Of a stretch of DNA of 64,000 nucleotides, positions 16,052-24,653 are shown piece by piece (position 1 is the first letter of the stretch; each line of letters opens with the position of its first letter). The translations under genes and the position numbers were made by a program. The DNA lies in contig JAZRJF010000064.1 of assembly GCA_045645665.1 (NCBI GenBank), positions 7,133-71,132 of the forward strand, read 5' to 3'. This stretch comes from ISDg sp045645665. GTDB taxonomy: Bacteria; Bacillota; Clostridia; Lachnospirales; Lachnospiraceae. Below the pieces are notes generated by a model. It searched no databases. It saw only the letters and a program-made list of their open reading frames with translations, and was not told the DNA's origin.

Positions 16052-16092
16052 TTCTATATAGGAAAATGCAATAAAGAACCGAGGCATAACAG

Positions 16093-17727
16093 ATGAAATC
16101 GATAAAGACTAAGCTTGTTATATTGATTGCCGCAAGTGTGATTATCGCTGCAATAAGCGTAGGTGGACTCGGAATCTACGAGCTACGAATTGCGTCACAT
16201 AGCGATAGTGTTCGCATGGTGAATTCTTCGTGCGGAGAGAAGTCACAGGCGATGAATCATGCATTTGTACGAACCGAGCAGTCAGTTGATTTGCTGGCGG
16301 AGTACGCGAAGAACAACCTAGAGAGCATCGAGAAGCTATCGCGAGATGAGGAGTATCTTGAACAGTATACCGCACGTCTCGCGGCATTTGGGCAGACGAT
16401 TGCGCAAGAAACTGAAGGTAGTGTAGGCGTATATGTACGCTTCAACCCGGAGAAGATGCCTTCTACGTCCGGTTTCTATTATGCGAAGGACGCTGCAACC
16501 GGAGCAATGAAGGAGCAGCCGGTGACGGATTTCTCGCAATACGAGCAAGATGAACTGAAATGGTACTATCAGCCTGTGCAGTCCGGAGTTCCGACATGGA
16601 TGAATCCGTATCAAAATGAAACCGAGGACGCGCGTGTCATCTCCTACATCGTTCCGATGTACAAGGAAGAAGAATTGCTTGGCATAGTCGGAATGGACAT
16701 CGATTTTAACTTCGTCATTGAGATGACGCATGAGATTCGACTTTACGATACCGGCCATGCATTTTTGACGAATGAGCAGCTGGAGATTGTCCACAGTGAG
16801 CATTTTGCCGATGGTACATCGATTCGAACGTTCAGCGATGTGCTTGCGGAGGTGAGTCTTGCGCATATCGATAAGCACGACGATTTGTACGAATACACTT
16901 ACGAGGGCGTGGATAGAAAGATGGCGATTCGCGCGCTCGAGAACGGTATGTATCTTGCGGTGACGGTGCCGGTTCACGAAATCGAAGAACAGACCGACCG
17001 ACTGGTGCTTCAGATGGTTGTGGTAGTCATTGCAATGGTAGTTGCATTTATCGGTATCACATACATCATAACCTCGAAGATTGTAAATCCGATTAAGGAG
17101 CTGAATGAAGTAGCACAGGAGGTTGCACGCGGCAACCTGGATGTGACGGTGAACTGCGAGACGAACGACGAGGTTGGTATGCTGGCTTCGAGCTTGAAGG
17201 AAACCGTGAAGCAGCTGAAGATGCGCATGGATTACATCAATAACCTGGCGTATACGGACAAGCTGACCGGCATCTACAACAACACTGCATTTTTGCAGGA
17301 GGTGTCCTACTTAAAGATGGAGGGCAAGCATGAGCCGTTTTCGGTATTCTTGATTGACGTCAACGGACTGAAGCTTATCAATGATACATACGGCCACGAT
17401 TACGGCAATGAATTGCTGATTTCCGCCTCTAAGGTCATTGTCAACGTGTTCGGCTATGAAAATGCGTATCGAATCGGCGGCGACGAGTTTGCGGTATTGT
17501 TGCATTTTGCGGATATGGAGCACTGCAAGGAATTAGAGGAGCAGTTCCTAGAAGCCATTAAGAGCAAGATCGGCGTCGTGCGCGTATCTGCGGCGGTCGG
17601 TAGCGCGATGAGCAAGGACAGCGACGAGGAAAGCTATGATGAAGTCTTCAAGAAGGCGGATGCTAGGATGTACGAGCGTAAGCAGGAGATGAAGTCACAT
17701 GGCGAGACCAGTGCTATTGAAGAGTGA
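16093..17727 (+). CDS. Diguanylate cyclase with extracellular Cache sensor, HAMP and GGDEF domains
   Basis: A 544-residue membrane receptor that would make cyclic di-GMP from two GTP. Domains in order: TM1 (about 7-27), a periplasmic/extracellular dCache-like region (30-305) with QPVQSGVPTWMNPYQNE and the conserved IVGMDIDF strand, TM2 (about 310-330), HAMP (TSKIVNPIKELNEVAQE), and GGDEF. The active-site motif RIGGDEFAVLL is intact (about residues 459-469), as is the N-terminal DKLTGIYN; no EAL domain is present. The extracellular domain suggests control by a small ligand. Start ATG 16093 with GAGG upstream; SigA promoter at 16023-16051 and a terminator after the gene make it monocistronic. 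Confidence 0.93.
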   Translation: MKSIKTKLVILIAASVIIAAISVGGLGIYELRIASHSDSVRMVNSSCGEKSQAMNHAFVRTEQSVDLLAEYAKNNLESIEKLSRDEEYLEQYTARLAAFGQTIAQETEGSVGVYVRFNPEKMPSTSGFYYAKDAATGAMKEQPVTDFSQYEQDELKWYYQPVQSGVPTWMNPYQNETEDARVISYIVPMYKEEELLGIVGMDIDFNFVIEMTHEIRLYDTGHAFLTNEQLEIVHSEHFADGTSIRTFSDVLAEVSLAHIDKHDDLYEYTYEGVDRKMAIRALENGMYLAVTVPVHEIEEQTDRLVLQMVVVVIAMVVAFIGITYIITSKIVNPIKELNEVAQEVARGNLDVTVNCETNDEVGMLASSLKETVKQLKMRMDYINNLAYTDKLTGIYNNTAFLQEVSYLKMEGKHEPFSVFLIDVNGLKLINDTYGHDYGNELLISASKVIVNVFGYENAYRIGGDEFAVLLHFADMEHCKELEEQFLEAIKSKIGVVRVSAAVGSAMSKDSDEESYDEVFKKADARMYERKQEMKSHGETSAIEE

Positions 17728-17784
17728 TTGAGTCGCTGAGAGCGAAGAGGTTATTTAAGCTCATACATAAGTTCATACAAAGAG

Positions 17785-17814
17785 AAGCCCCCACCGAATC
17801 GGCGGGGGCTTTTA
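17785..17814 (+). terminator. Rho-independent terminator
   Basis: AAGCCCCCACCG (17785-17796) pairs with CGGCGGGGGCTT (17800-17811) followed by TT: a strong GC-rich stem downstream of the diguanylate cyclase gene, convergent with the next gene. Confidence 0.85.
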
Positions 17815-17863
17815 TATGTGTTTAGAAGTGCGACCGTTAGTCGGTCACGCAATGGCAATATAG

Positions 17864-18364
17864 TCAAATCCCTTTTACGATTTCATCGGGAAATCGATAT
17901 TCCATCAATATCGTATCCAGCCAATTGCCGAATTTGTCTTTTGCTAAGCGTTCCCGATAGCCTATTGTTCGGAAGCCACATCTGGTATGTAACTTGATGC
18001 TCTTTTCGTTTGTCGAAAAAATAGAAGAATACAAGCACCAAAAACCATGGTTCGGTGCTTCTTCAATTAACTTTTGAAGCAAGCTTGTTCCGACTCGTTT
18101 GCCCTGGTGATGCTCATCGACATAGATGGTTACTTCAACTACGCCGCAATGGTGCGGCTTTGCCGAAACCGGGCTCACCGCAATAAAGCCGACAATTTCA
18201 TCTTCGTGCAATGCAACATATCTGCAGACTTTGTGATGTGTGGAATCCCACTCTTCCCAAGTGGGGCATTTTACTGTAAAGGTTGCTTTGCCTGAATCAA
18301 TTCCTTGTTTGTATATCTCAAGAACTTGCTTCCGATCCTCCGGTATCATTTCGCGAATTATCAT
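17864..18364 (-). CDS. GNAT acetyltransferase, phosphinothricin-acetyltransferase type
   Basis: A 166-residue acetyltransferase of the Pat/Bar-like (COG1247) subgroup: MIIREMIPEDRKQVLEIY at the N-terminus, SVYVD-equivalent strand VEVTIYVDEHHQGKRVGTSL carrying the acetyl-CoA loop (H-x-G-K-R-V-G), and IFSTNEKSIKLHTRCGF, the typical C-terminal signature. Members acetylate small amines such as methionine sulfone, sulfoximine or phosphinothricin. CGGAGG precedes ATG 18364. Its upstream 44 bp resemble those of the neighbouring Nudix gene. Confidence 0.85.
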   Translation of the reverse strand: MIIREMIPEDRKQVLEIYKQGIDSGKATFTVKCPTWEEWDSTHHKVCRYVALHEDEIVGFIAVSPVSAKPHHCGVVEVTIYVDEHHQGKRVGTSLLQKLIEEAPNHGFWCLYSSIFSTNEKSIKLHTRCGFRTIGYRERLAKDKFGNWLDTILMEYRFPDEIVKGI

Positions 18365-18379
18365 ATTTGTCCTCCGTAA

Positions 18380-18423
18380 ATCTCAGTTTATCATTTTGTT
18401 CAGTTCGATTTTACCATAGGAAA
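18380..18423. repeat. Upstream element, copy 1 of a diverged direct repeat
   Basis: A 44-bp segment starting ATCTCAGTTTATCATTTTG and ending ACCATAGGAAA, about 80% identical (allowing one gap) to 19096-19139. Both copies lie upstream of minus-strand genes (acetyltransferase and Nudix hydrolase), so this may be a duplicated promoter region. Confidence 0.5.
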
Positions 18424-18502
18424 GCAAATGGCACAAAAATCGGCGGGGCTTCTATAAGAATACACGGGAGCGTACTATAGCCGGTGCCCCAATAGGAGTT
18501 GG

Positions 18503-19003
18503 TCACTGAAGATACCCCATTCTTTCAAGATAGTTTTGATAGCGGTTTCTTTGCGTATCAATCATTTCATTTGAATTTACGAAAGCAATAAAATCGTTCT
18601 CGGAAATCCATTTGTATGATATGGTTTCACCTTTCTGAATGGAGACCGACGCCTTGTCGCAATCGGTGACACATAAGAAAGTGTAGTATATCGTGTCGTG
18701 CGAAGTGCAGCGGCCGATTTCCACGAGATTGTCGGCAGAAATCCCCGTCTCTTCTAAAAGTTCTCTTTTGGCACACGACATCTTGTCTTCTCCTTTTAGC
18801 GCAGAGCCTCCGGCAGTCGCCTCAAAATAGCCTCCGTATTTAGGCTTTTGCGTATCTCGCTGCATAAGCAAATAGTCGCCGTCAATATGTCTGACCAGAA
18901 TTTCGCACACAAGATGGTACAATCCTTTGGGCATCGGTTCTCCACGCCTCAAGTCTTGGTTTGCCGGAGTTCCGTCTATCAAGTATCCATCCCAAATTTC
19001 CAA
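18503..19003 (-). CDS. Nudix hydrolase
   Basis: A 166-residue Nudix protein; the Nudix box GGSALKGEDKMSCAKRELLE-ETGI fits G-x5-E-x7-RE-x-x-EE-x-G-U, the Mg-binding motif of enzymes that cleave nucleoside diphosphate-linked compounds. The start is set at TTG 19003: GGAGG (19016-19012) lies 8 nt upstream and the resulting N-terminus (M)EIWDGYLIDG matches Nudix relatives beginning MEIWD. An in-frame start at 19054 has no SD. Substrate unknown. It ends at TGA 18503. Confidence 0.88.
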   Translation of the reverse strand: MEIWDGYLIDGTPANQDLRRGEPMPKGLYHLVCEILVRHIDGDYLLMQRDTQKPKYGGYFEATAGGSALKGEDKMSCAKRELLEETGISADNLVEIGRCTSHDTIYYTFLCVTDCDKASVSIQKGETISYKWISENDFIAFVNSNEMIDTQRNRYQNYLERMGYLQ

Positions 19004-19095
19004 AACATCCACCTCCAAAATTCTTGAGTGCAGAAATAATCTAAACCGGTGCAATTAAGCTCTGTCCGCTGTTATCGCACTAAAAAACTCGTTCG

Positions 19096-19139
19096 ATCTC
19101 AGCTTATCCATTCTGCTCGGTCTATATTACCACAGGAAA
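19096..19139. repeat. Upstream element, copy 2 of a diverged direct repeat
   Basis: ATCTCAGCTTATCCATTCTG... to ...ACCACAGGAAA, related to 18380-18423. It lies in the 409-bp gap between the Nudix hydrolase and the Rpn-like gene, about 90 bp upstream of the Nudix start. The rest of that gap (19140-19369) holds no gene I can support. Confidence 0.5.
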
Positions 19140-19369
19140 TACAATCACGCAAGAAGCGACAGCAATCATTTTGCACATCTCTTTTTATTGTGCGACTTGC
19201 TGTTTTCGAAGGTTTGATTTCGTCGGTTTCGTCAATGGAAATGAAGCTGTTACATCTGTTACTATGTAGAGGAATTCATCTAAAGTCTTAAGACGTTTCT
19301 ATGGCTCTGTCAAAGATTTTATCGTGGAATCGGACGGCAATAGCAAGATGTTGCTTCTGTAAAAAATCG

Positions 19370-19399
19370 TTGACAAGGGTGTCTCAAATATTCTACAAT
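19370..19399 (+). promoter_or_regulatory. Strong SigA promoter immediately upstream of the Rpn-like gene
   Basis: Consensus TTGACA (19370-19375), 18 nt, TACAAT (19394-19399). The -10 hexamer runs directly into the SD (AGAGGTGG), so transcription would start about at 19405-19407, only ~7 nt before the ATG at 19413. This would give a leaderless or very short-leader mRNA. Confidence 0.6.
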
Positions 19400-19412
19400 A
19401 GAGGTGGTAACA

Positions 19413-20252
19413 ATGAATGGACAAGCAACTTCGTTTGACAACATTGGAATCAAAAATGACTTCATGTTCTGCACGATAATGCGTAAGGCCGAGTTCTGCA
19501 AGCCTTTTTTGGAGATGGTTCTCGGGATTTCGATTCGAGAGCTTTGCTATGCGGAGAAGCAGGCGACCATTGATATTGCGTCAAGGGCTAAGAGTATTCG
19601 ACTGGACGTGTATACTAACGACGAGGCGGGGACAGTGTATAATATCGAGATGCAGGTGCGACCGAGAGAGGATTTGCCGAAGCGTGCACGGTATTATCAA
19701 GACCTGATTGATCTGAACCTGATTGATAAAGGGTACAAATATTCGGCACTTCCCAATAGCATTGTGATTTTTGTGTGCGATTTTGACCCGTTTCATCGGG
19801 GCAGAGTCTTGTACTGTTATGAGAATCGGCTTACGGATGGATCGGGCGAGCCGTTAGGTGACGGCACTATGAAAGTATTTATGAATCTAAGGGGAGAGCA
19901 GCGGGATATTAACGGTGAGCTTAGTGTACTTGTTCGGTACGTGAATACCGGCGAAACAAGCACGTCATTTACCCAGTCCTTGGACAATGAAGTTCGAGCA
20001 GTCAGAAGCAATGAGCGATGGAGGCGAGAATATATGACGCTACAGGAAGCATTGGATGAGAGATACCAGGAAGGACAAGAGGAAGGGTATGAGAAGGGTC
20101 ATGCAGAAGGCCGCGAAGAAGGTCATGCGGAAACCGTGGTCATGATCGACAAGGTGATTCAGCGTTTGGTTGCAGACAATCGGACGGCGGAGCTTCCCTT
20201 CGTTGCGCAGAATCTTGAGAAGTACTGCGACGAGTTCGGACTGAAGCACTAG
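19413..20252 (+). CDS. Rpn family (PD-(D/E)XK) nuclease / transposase-like protein
   Basis: A 279-residue protein of the Rpn/PDDEXK_12 family: FDNIGIKNDFMFCTIM at the N-terminus, SIRLDVYTNDEAGTVYNIEM carrying the catalytic Asp and Glu-x-Gln of the nuclease core, and LPKRARYYQDLID afterwards. The C-terminal tail EGQEEGYEKGHAEGREEGHA is the Glu/Gly-rich repeat typical of the family. Rpn proteins are recombination-promoting nucleases, often multicopy in Clostridia and associated with mobile DNA; no flanking inverted repeats or target duplication were seen. ATG 19413 follows AGAGGTGG. Confidence 0.88.
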   Translation: MNGQATSFDNIGIKNDFMFCTIMRKAEFCKPFLEMVLGISIRELCYAEKQATIDIASRAKSIRLDVYTNDEAGTVYNIEMQVRPREDLPKRARYYQDLIDLNLIDKGYKYSALPNSIVIFVCDFDPFHRGRVLYCYENRLTDGSGEPLGDGTMKVFMNLRGEQRDINGELSVLVRYVNTGETSTSFTQSLDNEVRAVRSNERWRREYMTLQEALDERYQEGQEEGYEKGHAEGREEGHAETVVMIDKVIQRLVADNRTAELPFVAQNLEKYCDEFGLKH

Positions 20253-20335
20253 TTGGTTTTTGAGTGGGAGCACATGCAAGTGATGCCCTTTAAGAAATGA
20301 TGAGATTTTAGAAGTGATAAGATTGAAGATACAAC

Positions 20336-20367
20336 AAGGAGCAGAGACCGCGATCTCTGCTCCTTTA
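20336..20367. terminator. Bidirectional terminator
   Basis: AAGGAGCAGAGA (20336-20347) pairs perfectly with TCTCTGCTCCTT (20354-20365), T run following, between convergent genes. Confidence 0.85.
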
Positions 20368-20412
20368 TCGTTATCTGAATTTGTTATCTGTACAGGCCCT
20401 GTCCGAGCAACT

Positions 20413-22920
20413 CTATCCGAGTACCACTTCGACCTCGTGGACACCTTCGCCTATAACCGGAATGACGTTGCCTTCCACAGGCTTGCCGTTCACTGTCATT
20501 GAAACGACACCCATCGATACGTGGTTCGGGTTCTTTACGGTAATCTTGTAGATACCGCCACGGAAGAGACGGGAAATCTCAAAGCCGTCCCACTCCTTTG
20601 GAATGGAAGGGTTGATCATCAGGCCGTCGTACTGAGGCTGAACGCCGAGGATGAACTGGGAAACCGCAACGAAGTTCCAAGCAGCGGTACCGGTCAGCCA
20701 AGAGTTCTTCGCCTCGCCGAACTGGTGAGGACGTGCATCCTTGCCGGCAATCATCTGAGCATATACATACGGCTCGGTTCTATGAAGCTCGTTGTACTTC
20801 TCCTCGCGATATGCCGGAGCGATCTTCGAATAGTATTCAAATGCCTTGTCGCCGTGTCCGACAGCAGCCTCGGCACAGATGATCCACGCGTTGTTGTGGC
20901 AGAAGATACCCGCATTTTCCTTATAGCCGCCCGGATAGGTGGAAATCTCACCGTACTCGAGATGGTACTTTGTAAATGCAGGGTTGTTCAGCACGAGACC
21001 GTGCTCGCAGTTGAGGTATTTGTCGATGCTCTCAAGCGTCTTCAAATCATAGCCCTTGTCCTTACCGATACCGGCAAGCACAGCCCAGCCCTGAGGCTCG
21101 ATGAAGATCTTGCCTTCCTCGCATTCGGCGGAGCCGACCTTGTTGCCGTAATGGTCATACGCACGAAGGAACCATTCGCCGTCGTAGCCGAATTCCTCTG
21201 TCGCCTGTACCATCTCCGCAATCTTCGCGTCTGCCTTCTTGGCCTCGTCCTCGAGTCCCTTCAATCGGCACATTGCCGAGAACTCCGGTCCGATATAGCA
21301 GAACATCGTAGCAATCATAACGGACTCCGCGGTCTGACTGTAGAACGGAGCCTCCGGGAAAATCTCTTTGTTGTTGTAGGTCTGGAAAGACTCACCCGGC
21401 TTGTCCGAGAAGCAGGAGAGGTTCAGACAGTCGTTCCAGTCGGCACGTCCGCTAAGCGGCAGCTTGTGCGGACCGATCTTCGTGCATACATGGTAAAATG
21501 CTTTCTCAAGATGGTCCAGTAGCGTAGAGCTGAGCGTCTCATCATTTTCATACGGAATGACCTCGTCAAGGATGGCAACGTCGCCGGTTTCCTTGATATA
21601 AGCCGCAACGGCGAGAATCATCCAAAGCGGATCGTCGTTGAAGTTTGAGCCGAGCTCGTGGTTGCCGCGCTTTGTGAGCGGCTGATACTGATGGTATGCA
21701 CCGCCGTCTCGAAGCATCGTAGAAGCGAGGTCGAGAATACGCTCTCTTGCGCGCTCCGGAATCTGATGAACGAAACCAAGCAGATCTTGGTTACTGTCTC
21801 TAAAGCCCATGCCGCGGCCGATTCCCGATTCGAAGAAGGAGGCGGAGCGGGACATATTGAAGGTAACCATGCACTGATACTGATTCCAAATGTTCACCAT
21901 GCGGTTCAGCTTCTCATCCGGAGAAACGACAGCGTACTGGCTGAGGAGGCTGTTCCAATGAGCCTTCAGCGCATCAAACAAAGCGTCTGCCTTTGCGGTC
22001 GTGTCGCACATGGACATCATCTCGAGAGCCTTCGACTTATTGATTACATTTTTCTTGTAGCCGATGCTGTCAAGCAAGCCATCGTAGTTGCCGCTTGTGT
22101 CGAACTTCTCGTTCACGGGCATCTCTACATAGCCGAGGCAGAATACGAAATCCTTGCTCTCGCCGGGTGCGAGGGACACCTCAAGGTAATGAGAAGCAAT
22201 CGGAGACCAGCCCATCGCTACGGAGTTCGAGGGTGCGCCTGCGAATACCGTTTGCGGGTGGTCGAAGCCGTTGTACAGGCCGAGAAAGCTCTCGCGGTCC
22301 GTATCAAAGCCCTGAATCGGAGCATTTACCGTATAAAATGCGAAATGGTCGCGGCGCTCCTTGTACTCGGTCTTATGGTAAATGGTTGAACCGAGAATCT
22401 CCACCTCGCCGGTGTTGAAGTTTCTTTGGAAGTTCGTCGTGTCGTCGTTGGCATCCCAAAGACACCACTCGAGGAAGCTGAACAGCTTGAGATTCTTTGT
22501 CTCGCCGGAATGGTTCGTCAGCACTACCTTGTGAATCTCTCCGTTAAAATCCTGCGGCACGAAGAAGGTCAGATCGGCCTGAATGCCTTTAGAGGAGCCG
22601 GAAATCTTCGTGTAGCCCATACCATGACGACATTCGTAGCTGTCAAGCTCGGTCTTTACCGGGCTCCAACCGGCGTTCCATACGTGGCCGCCGTCGTTGA
22701 TATAAAAATACCGTCCGCCCATATCGATCGGCACGTTGTTGTAGCGATAACGGGTAATGCGGCGAAGACGAGCATCCTTGTAAAATGCATAACCACCTGC
22801 TGTATTGGAGATGAGCGAGAAAAATCCTTGCGTGCCCAAGTAATTGATCCAAGGGTACGGAGTTCTGGGAGAGGTGATGACGTACTCTCGATTGGCATCA
22901 TCAAAATAACCGTATTTCAT
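20413..22920 (-). CDS. Cellobiose phosphorylase-type GH94 enzyme
   Basis: An 835-residue cytoplasmic glycoside phosphorylase. MKYGYFDDANREYVITSPR and TPYPWINYLGTQGFF at the N-terminus and GGYAFYKDARLRRITRYRYN are hallmarks of cellobiose phosphorylases, which convert cellobiose and phosphate to glucose 1-phosphate and glucose, saving ATP. The (alpha/alpha)6 barrel contains GRADWNDCLNL (Asp ~494 and ~497, the catalytic acid region). Length and lack of signal fit cellobiose phosphorylase better than chitobiose phosphorylase, but related disaccharides cannot be excluded. ATG 22920 was chosen since GGAGG sits 7 nt upstream; another ATG two codons earlier is too close to the SD. A SigA promoter lies at 22986-23014. 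Confidence 0.9.
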   Translation of the reverse strand: MKYGYFDDANREYVITSPRTPYPWINYLGTQGFFSLISNTAGGYAFYKDARLRRITRYRYNNVPIDMGGRYFYINDGGHVWNAGWSPVKTELDSYECRHGMGYTKISGSSKGIQADLTFFVPQDFNGEIHKVVLTNHSGETKNLKLFSFLEWCLWDANDDTTNFQRNFNTGEVEILGSTIYHKTEYKERRDHFAFYTVNAPIQGFDTDRESFLGLYNGFDHPQTVFAGAPSNSVAMGWSPIASHYLEVSLAPGESKDFVFCLGYVEMPVNEKFDTSGNYDGLLDSIGYKKNVINKSKALEMMSMCDTTAKADALFDALKAHWNSLLSQYAVVSPDEKLNRMVNIWNQYQCMVTFNMSRSASFFESGIGRGMGFRDSNQDLLGFVHQIPERARERILDLASTMLRDGGAYHQYQPLTKRGNHELGSNFNDDPLWMILAVAAYIKETGDVAILDEVIPYENDETLSSTLLDHLEKAFYHVCTKIGPHKLPLSGRADWNDCLNLSCFSDKPGESFQTYNNKEIFPEAPFYSQTAESVMIATMFCYIGPEFSAMCRLKGLEDEAKKADAKIAEMVQATEEFGYDGEWFLRAYDHYGNKVGSAECEEGKIFIEPQGWAVLAGIGKDKGYDLKTLESIDKYLNCEHGLVLNNPAFTKYHLEYGEISTYPGGYKENAGIFCHNNAWIICAEAAVGHGDKAFEYYSKIAPAYREEKYNELHRTEPYVYAQMIAGKDARPHQFGEAKNSWLTGTAAWNFVAVSQFILGVQPQYDGLMINPSIPKEWDGFEISRLFRGGIYKITVKNPNHVSMGVVSMTVNGKPVEGNVIPVIGEGVHEVEVVLG

Positions 22921-22985
22921 ATGCATTCCTCCTTATATTGAGTCACTGATATACATTACGCGCAACGGTATATCATTCTCTATTG

Positions 22986-23014
22986 ATTATACCCCATTTT
23001 GCGAGCACCCGCAA
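22986..23014 (-). promoter_or_regulatory. SigA promoter of the GH94 gene
   Basis: On the minus strand TTGCGG (23014-23009), 17 nt, TATAAT (22991-22986), in a 370-bp gap that otherwise holds only the terminator of the regulator gene upstream. Confidence 0.7.
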
Positions 23015-23181
23015 TGGAAAATACCAAAAAGCAAACAATGTCCGTGAGCATGAAATAGTACATCCCGAAAGGAACAGAAGTATCAAAAAAGACATGAAAA
23101 CGCGAGCGAGTAAGTGATTCGGTCACAGAAAAATGCTGTCGATTTATGATACACTACGTTCAATCCAAGAGATAATCCAAC

Positions 23182-23213
23182 AAAAAAGCGGCTACGGTGA
23201 GATCACCGTAACC
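23182..23213 (-). terminator. Rho-independent terminator of the Crp-type gene
   Basis: Read on the minus strand, GGTTACGGTGA-TC-TCACCGTAGCC (23213-23190) is followed by GCTTTTTTG. Confidence 0.85.
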
Positions 23214-23290
23214 ACCTATTGTTTTTCATAATTGCATAAGCTGATTCATTACTTCTTAGAAGTAATTTCTCCCCCCACACAAGCTGCGTT

Positions 23291-23965
23291 TCATAACTCG
23301 TTTATGGAGCGCAGTCCTTTTTTGTCCAGGAGAACGATACGGCCACGCGCGCATTCGATAAGTCCGCGGGTAGTATAATTCTTCAGTGTGCGGGTTACAA
23401 CCTCTCGTGCAGTACCAAGACTCTTTGCAATCTGCTGATGCGTCAAATACAGCACATCACTCTGCATGAATTCGCTTTCTTCCAAAAGATACTCAACAAG
23501 ACGTTGCTCGACATTGACAAACATCATCTTCTGCAACGTCCAAATAGCACCTGTAAAGATAGAGAGGCTGAGCTCGTTGTGATAATGTCCGATCTGCTCG
23601 TGTGCCCGTCTAAGTGTAGTACAAAGAGATTCCGGAACGATGAGAAGGGTCAAATCCTCTTCGGCTTCCATGGCGAAATGAAACGGAATGTCGGGAATTG
23701 GATTGGTAATCAGGGGAGCGATTGTCTTCGGCTTGTGGATGTTCAGTGTAATCTCACGACCTTCCTCCGAAACGACGGAGACGCGAAGTCTTCCCTGACA
23801 TACAATGAGAATTCCGGCGTCAAGCGTCACCATGTTGATGTATTTGCCTTTGCGATATTTGAGCTCGATCGACTGCTGTTCAAGGAGTAACCGCTCCTCG
23901 GGAGTGAGCTCATCCCAGTAGGGAAGGAGATGAAGAAATCTTCTTTTGTCCTCAATAGTAAACAT
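23291..23965 (-). CDS. Crp/Fnr family transcriptional regulator
   Basis: A 224-residue regulator: an N-terminal cyclic-nucleotide-binding-like beta-barrel (about 15-135) and a C-terminal winged helix with LTHQQIAKSLGTAREVVTR-TL (recognition helix about 180-195). It lacks the N-terminal Cys cluster of FNR, so it is unlikely to be an iron-sulphur oxygen sensor; ligand is unknown. It lies 17 bp after a flavoprotein gene on the same strand and probably shares its mRNA, suggesting redox or metabolite control of that operon. CGGAGG upstream of ATG 23965. A terminator follows. Confidence 0.9.
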   Translation of the reverse strand: MFTIEDKRRFLHLLPYWDELTPEERLLLEQQSIELKYRKGKYINMVTLDAGILIVCQGRLRVSVVSEEGREITLNIHKPKTIAPLITNPIPDIPFHFAMEAEEDLTLLIVPESLCTTLRRAHEQIGHYHNELSLSIFTGAIWTLQKMMFVNVEQRLVEYLLEESEFMQSDVLYLTHQQIAKSLGTAREVVTRTLKNYTTRGLIECARGRIVLLDKKGLRSINEL

Positions 23966-23982
23966 AAATACCTCCGTTGCTG

Positions 23983-24600
23983 TTAGCGAATAAAGCTCGT
24001 AAATCGATGCGGTTCTTTTTCCGGCAAGCCATAGGCTTCCTTGCCGAGCGCGATACTCTTCATAAGGAATGCCATGTTGGCCGCAAGTACACGCATGGTC
24101 TGCATACCCTCTGCGTCGTAGCGTACTTCACCGGGAGCACCGCCGTGTGCGCTATTCCAGTACTGGCTGGAGGCAACGGGCATGCCCGAAATCGTAAAAT
24201 ACTTGTTCATCTGATCAAATGTTGCAGACAGACCGCCGCGTCTTGCTACCGTAACAGCCGCACCGACCTTCATCGTCTTGTCAAATGACGTGCTGTAGAA
24301 CAGGCGGTTGAGCAACGCAATCAAAGTAGCATTTGCCGAGGCGTAATACACAGGACTTCCAAGCACAAGACCGTCACACTCTTTGAACTTGGCAGCGACT
24401 TCATTCACGATGTCGTCAACGGCACAGCGGTTGTTCGAGTAGCAGTAACCGCAGCTAACACAGCCGCGAATCGGCATATCGCCTACGGTTATCAGCTCGG
24501 TTTCGATTCCCTGTGTATGAAAAACCTTCTCCATCTCGCGAAGCATAAGAGCGGTATTGCCGTTCGGCTTCGGACTTCCGTTAATCATTAATACCTTCAT
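23983..24600 (-). CDS. Flavodoxin-like NAD(P)H-dependent FMN oxidoreductase
   Basis: A 205-residue protein of the NADPH-dependent FMN reductase family. MKVLMINGSPKPNGNTALML is the FMN phosphate-binding loop, and LGSPVYYASANATLIALLNR contacts the isoalloxazine ring. A CGYCYSNNRCAVDD segment (about 48-63) gives clustered cysteines, as in iron-sulphur flavoproteins, but only four spaced loosely. First gene of a two-gene unit with the Crp-type regulator. SD GGAGAAGGAG lies upstream of ATG 24600. Substrate not predictable; possibly quinone or nitro compound reduction. Confidence 0.88.
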   Translation of the reverse strand: MKVLMINGSPKPNGNTALMLREMEKVFHTQGIETELITVGDMPIRGCVSCGYCYSNNRCAVDDIVNEVAAKFKECDGLVLGSPVYYASANATLIALLNRLFYSTSFDKTMKVGAAVTVARRGGLSATFDQMNKYFTISGMPVASSQYWNSAHGGAPGEVRYDAEGMQTMRVLAANMAFLMKSIALGKEAYGLPEKEPHRFTSFIR

Positions 24601-24653
24601 AAGTCTCTCCTTCTCCTTTGTTGATTTGTCTATCCATTCATGTGTTCACAAGG

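Noticed and set aside
19404..20252. Insertion sequence carrying the Rpn-like gene
   Set aside because: No terminal inverted repeats or target duplications were found around the gene; Rpn genes often stand alone.
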